Assembly (NCBI GenBank): GCA_050743265.1
Contig: JBOGEN010000122.1
Location: forward strand, 1 to 8,601
Origin: JBOGEN01 sp050743265
GTDB lineage: Bacteria > Actinomycetota > Actinomycetes > JBOGEN01
Direction of reading: 5' to 3'
Length of the DNA stretch: 8,601 nt
The translations under genes were made by a program, and so were the position numbers. Positions within the stretch are counted from its first letter, which is position 1, and every line of letters begins with the position of its first letter. Below are positions 6,096-8,601 of this stretch, in pieces. Below the pieces are notes generated by a model, which had not been told where the DNA came from, did no database searches, and was given only the letters and a program-made list of their open reading frames with translations.

Positions 6096-6106
6096 GGGAG
6101 GAGTAG
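6076..6106. terminator. Inverted repeat spanning the convergent gene ends, possible bidirectional terminator
   Basis: CTACTCCTC (6076-6084) and GAGGAGTAG (6098-6106) are exact 9-bp reverse complements around a 13-base loop. The left arm carries the UbiX stop (CTA, read TAG on the minus strand). The loop carries the DAHP synthase stop TGA (6093-6095). There is no T-run. It could fold in both transcripts and act as a tail-to-tail terminator without a U tract, as is common in GC-rich bacteria, but termination is inferred from position and symmetry. Confidence 0.45.
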
Positions 6107-6687
6107 CGCTCCAAGCGGCCGTTCCACCGATTGATGTCCTTGGACTCCAGGCCCAGCTGGTCGAGCGCACGCGCCGCGACATGGTTCACGAGGTCCTCGA
6201 TGGATGAGGGATTGCTGTAGAACGCGGGTACCGGCGGCAGGATGACGACACCCATCTGCGCGAGCGTCAGCATGTTCCGCAGGTGGATCTCGCTGAGTGG
6301 CGCCTCTCGGACGAGCAGCACGAGCCGCTGCCGCTCCTTCAGGATGACATCGGCCGAGCGGGTCACCAGGTTGTCGGCGAGACCGTGCGCAATTCCCGCG
6401 AGCGTACGCACGCTGCACGGCGCGACGATCATTCCGTCCATCCGAAAAGAACCGCTCGACAACGTCGCCGCCTGGTCCCCGACCGGATGGACGACGTCGG
6501 CCAGAGCCCGCACGTCGTCAACGGAATAGCGGGTCTCGTGCTCGATCGTCCGACGCCCCCAATTGCTGACGATCAGGTGCGACTCGACGTCCTGCCCGCG
6601 CAGCATCTCGAGAATTCGTATGCCGAAGATCGCTCCGGTCGCACCGGTGATCGCCACGGTGTACCGGGGAGCGCGGTCACCCGTCAT
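6076..6687 (-). CDS. ubiX: UbiX-family flavin prenyltransferase (BsdB/VdcB type)
   Basis: UbiX enzymes attach a dimethylallyl group to FMN to make prenylated FMN, the cofactor of UbiD-type (de)carboxylases. The 203-residue length is typical. Landmarks are the glycine-rich ITGATGAIFGIRIL (13-26), SSGSFRMDGMIVAPCS (77-92), the LADNLVTRSADVILKER block (103-119), VREAPLSEIHLRNM (126-139) and PAFYSNP with Tyr157 (154-160). The tail with LDQLGL and RWNG resembles the BsdB subunits of non-oxidative hydroxyarylic acid decarboxylases such as Bacillus BsdBCD. A dedicated role with an aromatic acid decarboxylase is therefore more likely than ubiquinone synthesis, since actinomycetes use menaquinone. No UbiD gene is in the window. 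The ATG overlaps the ThDP gene stop as ATGA (6687-6684), implying translational coupling. Its end overlaps the convergent DAHP synthase gene by 20 bases. Confidence 0.93.
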   Translation of the reverse strand: MTGDRAPRYTVAITGATGAIFGIRILEMLRGQDVESHLIVSNWGRRTIEHETRYSVDDVRALADVVHPVGDQAATLSSGSFRMDGMIVAPCSVRTLAGIAHGLADNLVTRSADVILKERQRLVLLVREAPLSEIHLRNMLTLAQMGVVILPPVPAFYSNPSSIEDLVNHVAARALDQLGLESKDINRWNGRLERYSSLTGTEE

Positions 6688-8414
6688 CGGTGCTGGCAGA
6701 CGACGTCGACCAGAGCGGGGACGCCCTGGTCCCTGACCAGCTTCACCGCACGTTCGAGCGCAGGTCTGAGCTCTTCGGGCTCCTCGATGGGCCCCTCTGC
6801 GGACCAGCCGAACGACCGCGCCATGGCTGCGTAGTCAGGCGCGGGACCGTCGAGATCGAGTCCGATGTGCGCCCTCCTCTCGTCCCGTCCACGGTCACGC
6901 GCGACGTCCTGTTGATGTTCCCAATCGTTGTAGTATGCCCGATTGTTGAACATCACCATCACCATCGGCAGCCGGGATGAGGCAATTGTCCAGAGGGTTC
7001 CGGGGTCGAAGAGAAGATCGCCGTCCGGCTGGACATTGACCACGAACTTTCCTGTTCCGCGGCATGCCAAGGCGACCCCCATCGACGTTCCGATCTGGGT
7101 CGCCGTGCCGAGCGAGCGTCCCGGGTATCGAGACCAGTCGTCGAGGTCCCACAGCTTCGTGACCCATCCGCTGAGGCCGCTGCCGGTGAGCACGTAGTCC
7201 TCGTCCCGGACGACGTCCCAGAGATCGCCTGCGAGTCGCGCCGTGCTGATCGGCCGCGCGTCCCAGACCTTCCGCGCTTCCCGACGCGCTGTCTCCCGGT
7301 ACTGCGCGTGACGCGCGCTCCACAGCTCGGTTCGCTGCCGCACCGACGATGACGCGCCGGCCCCTCGGGTCTCCTCCTCGAGAACCCGCACCAGGTCGGG
7401 CAGCGCAAGCGACGTGTCTGCCATCACCGTGGCGTCGACCGGCTGGTACTTCTCGAACTTGGGGAGCCACCCGTTGCCGCTCAGCAAGTCGAGGCGCATC
7501 TCGACAAGGTGGGCGTCCTCGGCCGGCAGCCACCGGCGAGGCGACCCGCGTCCGCCGGTGGGGGACGTCAGTGCTCCGTACAGGTCGACGACGTCGAGTG
7601 CGAGCACCGTGTCGGCCCCGTCGACCGCCTCCTTGCCTGCGCAGTGCATCGGGTGGACGTTCGGGAGGTTGAACCTCCATCCCTGGTCGAGCACGGGGAC
7701 GCCGGCCAGCCGGGCAACTTCCCCCAGCGCCGCGGCTGCTCCCGGGTCACGGCCGACGCGCCCTGCCACGATGGCCGGGCTCTTCGCGCGTACGAGGGCA
7801 CGGGCGATCTCGCGAAGGGCGTCCTCGGCGGCAGGAAACTGCTTCTCGGGCGGTCGCCGGTGGACGACGAGGGCCGGCTCGTCATCGAGTGGCTGCTCCT
7901 GGAAGCCCAGGTCGTAGCACATGTACACGGGGCCGCACGGCTCTGTCGTCGCGACCTGGTAGCCGCGTGCGAACCCGTCGACGACGCCCTGCGCGTCGAA
8001 CGGCTGGTCGTCCCACTTGACGAAGTTCCGCACAAGGTCCCCCTGCGGGAACGCCGTGTGGATCCACTCGATGTGCGGGCGCCGCTGGCTGATCGCCATC
8101 GGCCCGGTTCCCCCGAGGACGAGGACGGGGACCTGGTCCAGGTACGAGGTGTACACGCCCATGGTTCCCTGCATGAGCCCGACGACGTCGTGGACGATGG
8201 CGGCCAGCGGGCGGCCGGTCATCTTCGCGTAGCCGTGCGCGACGTTGACGGCGATCTTCTCGTTGGTGCAGATGATCATCTCCGGCCCACCGGTGCCCCA
8301 GTTCACCAACGAGTCATGGAGGCCTCGGAACGAGGCGCCAGGGTTCATGGGCACGAACGGGATCTCGTAGGCCCGCAAGAGATCTACGACCAGGTCTGAG
8401 CCGAACTTGCGCAC
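6684..8414 (-). CDS. Thiamine-diphosphate-dependent enzyme (acetolactate synthase / benzoylformate decarboxylase superfamily)
   Basis: A 576-residue cytoplasmic enzyme with the three-domain layout of this superfamily. The PYR domain (about 1-170) carries TNEKIAVNVAHGYAKMTG with the cofactor-activating Glu52, the central domain spans about 190-330, and the PP domain about 385-576. The GDG...NN cofactor and metal motif reads PDGD (463-466) with FNNRAYYND (489-497): the first Gly is replaced by Pro, while Asp464 and Asn490/Asn491 keep the normal 26-residue spacing. A thiamine-requiring subgroup with QPDGD or QSDGD and NNRxYYN sequences is familiar to me, so the enzyme is probably active. The reaction (decarboxylase, lyase or carboligase) and substrate cannot be read off; an aromatic or branched 2-oxo acid is a guess from the UbiX partner. 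The GTG start has a near-perfect Shine-Dalgarno. Its stop is fused to the UbiX start by ATGA. Confidence 0.92.
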   Translation of the reverse strand: MRKFGSDLVVDLLRAYEIPFVPMNPGASFRGLHDSLVNWGTGGPEMIICTNEKIAVNVAHGYAKMTGRPLAAIVHDVVGLMQGTMGVYTSYLDQVPVLVLGGTGPMAISQRRPHIEWIHTAFPQGDLVRNFVKWDDQPFDAQGVVDGFARGYQVATTEPCGPVYMCYDLGFQEQPLDDEPALVVHRRPPEKQFPAAEDALREIARALVRAKSPAIVAGRVGRDPGAAAALGEVARLAGVPVLDQGWRFNLPNVHPMHCAGKEAVDGADTVLALDVVDLYGALTSPTGGRGSPRRWLPAEDAHLVEMRLDLLSGNGWLPKFEKYQPVDATVMADTSLALPDLVRVLEEETRGAGASSSVRQRTELWSARHAQYRETARREARKVWDARPISTARLAGDLWDVVRDEDYVLTGSGLSGWVTKLWDLDDWSRYPGRSLGTATQIGTSMGVALACRGTGKFVVNVQPDGDLLFDPGTLWTIASSRLPMVMVMFNNRAYYNDWEHQQDVARDRGRDERRAHIGLDLDGPAPDYAAMARSFGWSAEGPIEEPEELRPALERAVKLVRDQGVPALVDVVCQHR

Positions 8415-8418
8415 GACG

Positions 8419-8426
8419 TCACCTCC
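8419..8426 (-). promoter_or_regulatory. Strong Shine-Dalgarno site fixing the GTG start of the ThDP enzyme
   Basis: GGAGGTGA on the minus strand is complementary to the 16S rRNA 3' end over eight bases, with seven bases between GGAGG and the GTG at 8414. It supports this non-ATG start and suggests efficient translation of the ThDP-UbiX pair. Confidence 0.7.
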
Positions 8427-8457
8427 ACCGGTGCTGAGTACTGGACGACGAACCGGT
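8427..8457. repeat. Two palindromic ACCGGT boxes between operon genes
   Basis: ACCGGT occurs at 8427-8432 and 8452-8457, 25 bases apart. Each box is its own reverse complement, so the pair can form a 6-bp stem with a 19-base loop. The right box touches the stop codon of the upstream gene and the left box touches the Shine-Dalgarno of the ThDP gene. The hairpin could tune readthrough or RNA stability; with such short boxes, chance is possible. Confidence 0.25.
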
Positions 8458-8601
8458 CACTCGGCAGCACGCTTGGTCGGTTCGGCGGTGTGGGCGAGTT
8501 TGGTTCCGGTTTCGTAGTGGCGGCCTTGGACGGCGAGCTGGGCTTCGTGGTCGAGCTCGTCGGGCCATTCCTCCGGGGTGTAGACGTAGCCGTGCCAGGG
8601 C
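8457..8601 (-). CDS. C-terminal 47 residues of an unrecognised protein (cut by window edge)
   Basis: A minus-strand frame is open from the right edge to TGA at 8459-8457. It encodes a soluble, acidic tail that begins PWHGYVYTPEEWPDELDHEA at the edge and ends TKRAAE. I do not recognise the family. The stop is only 42 bases upstream of the ThDP gene on the same strand, so the three genes probably form one operon. Several codons (CAA, AAA, repeated GAA) are less GC-biased than those of its neighbours, but with 47 codons this is weak evidence. That the frame is a real gene is inferred from the protein-like composition, the spacing and the strong downstream ribosome site. Confidence 0.5.
   Translation of the reverse strand, partial: PWHGYVYTPEEWPDELDHEAQLAVQGRHYETGTKLAHTAEPTKRAAE

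Noticed and set aside
6690..6980. Plus-strand frame encoding a run of five histidines, resembling a metal-binding tail
   Set aside because: The His run is the complement of the Met-Val repeat (MVMVMF) in the ThDP enzyme. The frame is a shadow.

Overview
The window is very GC-rich, with G or C in nearly every third codon position, frequent GTG starts and short Shine-Dalgarno sites. This points to a high-GC actinomycete. A Nocardioidaceae-like host would fit the protein styles, but that is an impression and no marker here proves it. No rRNA, tRNA, CRISPR array or intact mobile element was seen.

Layout. (1) 1-1009, minus: N-terminal 336 residues of a secreted M14 zinc carboxypeptidase that runs off the left edge, with a good vegetative-type promoter. 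(2) 1313-2458, plus: an LtrA-family membrane protein, divergent from the peptidase and possibly read from a leaderless transcript. (3) 2490-3719, minus: an MFS transporter, convergent with LtrA. Its probable GTG start overlaps the stop of a small upstream frame. (4) 4117-4584, plus: a stand-alone RsbW/SpoIIAB-like ATP-binding (anti-sigma type) protein. It is followed after 4 bases by the decayed start of an nhaA Na+/H+ antiporter gene, which is frameshifted and truncated. (5) 5043-6095, plus: a complete DAHP synthase of the AroF (I-beta) type with its N-terminal regulatory domain. (6) 6076-8414, minus: a translationally coupled pair, a thiamine-diphosphate enzyme followed by a UbiX/BsdB-type flavin prenyltransferase. 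This pair collides tail to tail with the DAHP synthase gene. (7) 8457-8600, minus: the last 47 codons of an unrecognised gene, probably upstream in the same operon.

How it works together. The left half looks like ordinary housekeeping and accessory genes in single units. The right half has an aromatic flavour: DAHP synthase opens the shikimate pathway. The UbiX homologue should make prenylated FMN for a UbiD-type aromatic (de)carboxylase, which is not in view. The ThDP enzyme should act on a 2-oxo acid or acyloin-type substrate. The most interesting points are the UbiX-ThDP coupling, the overlapping convergent gene ends inside a perfect inverted repeat, the nhaA remnant, and the small frame coupled to the MFS start. 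No clearly new multi-gene system can be proved from this window alone.
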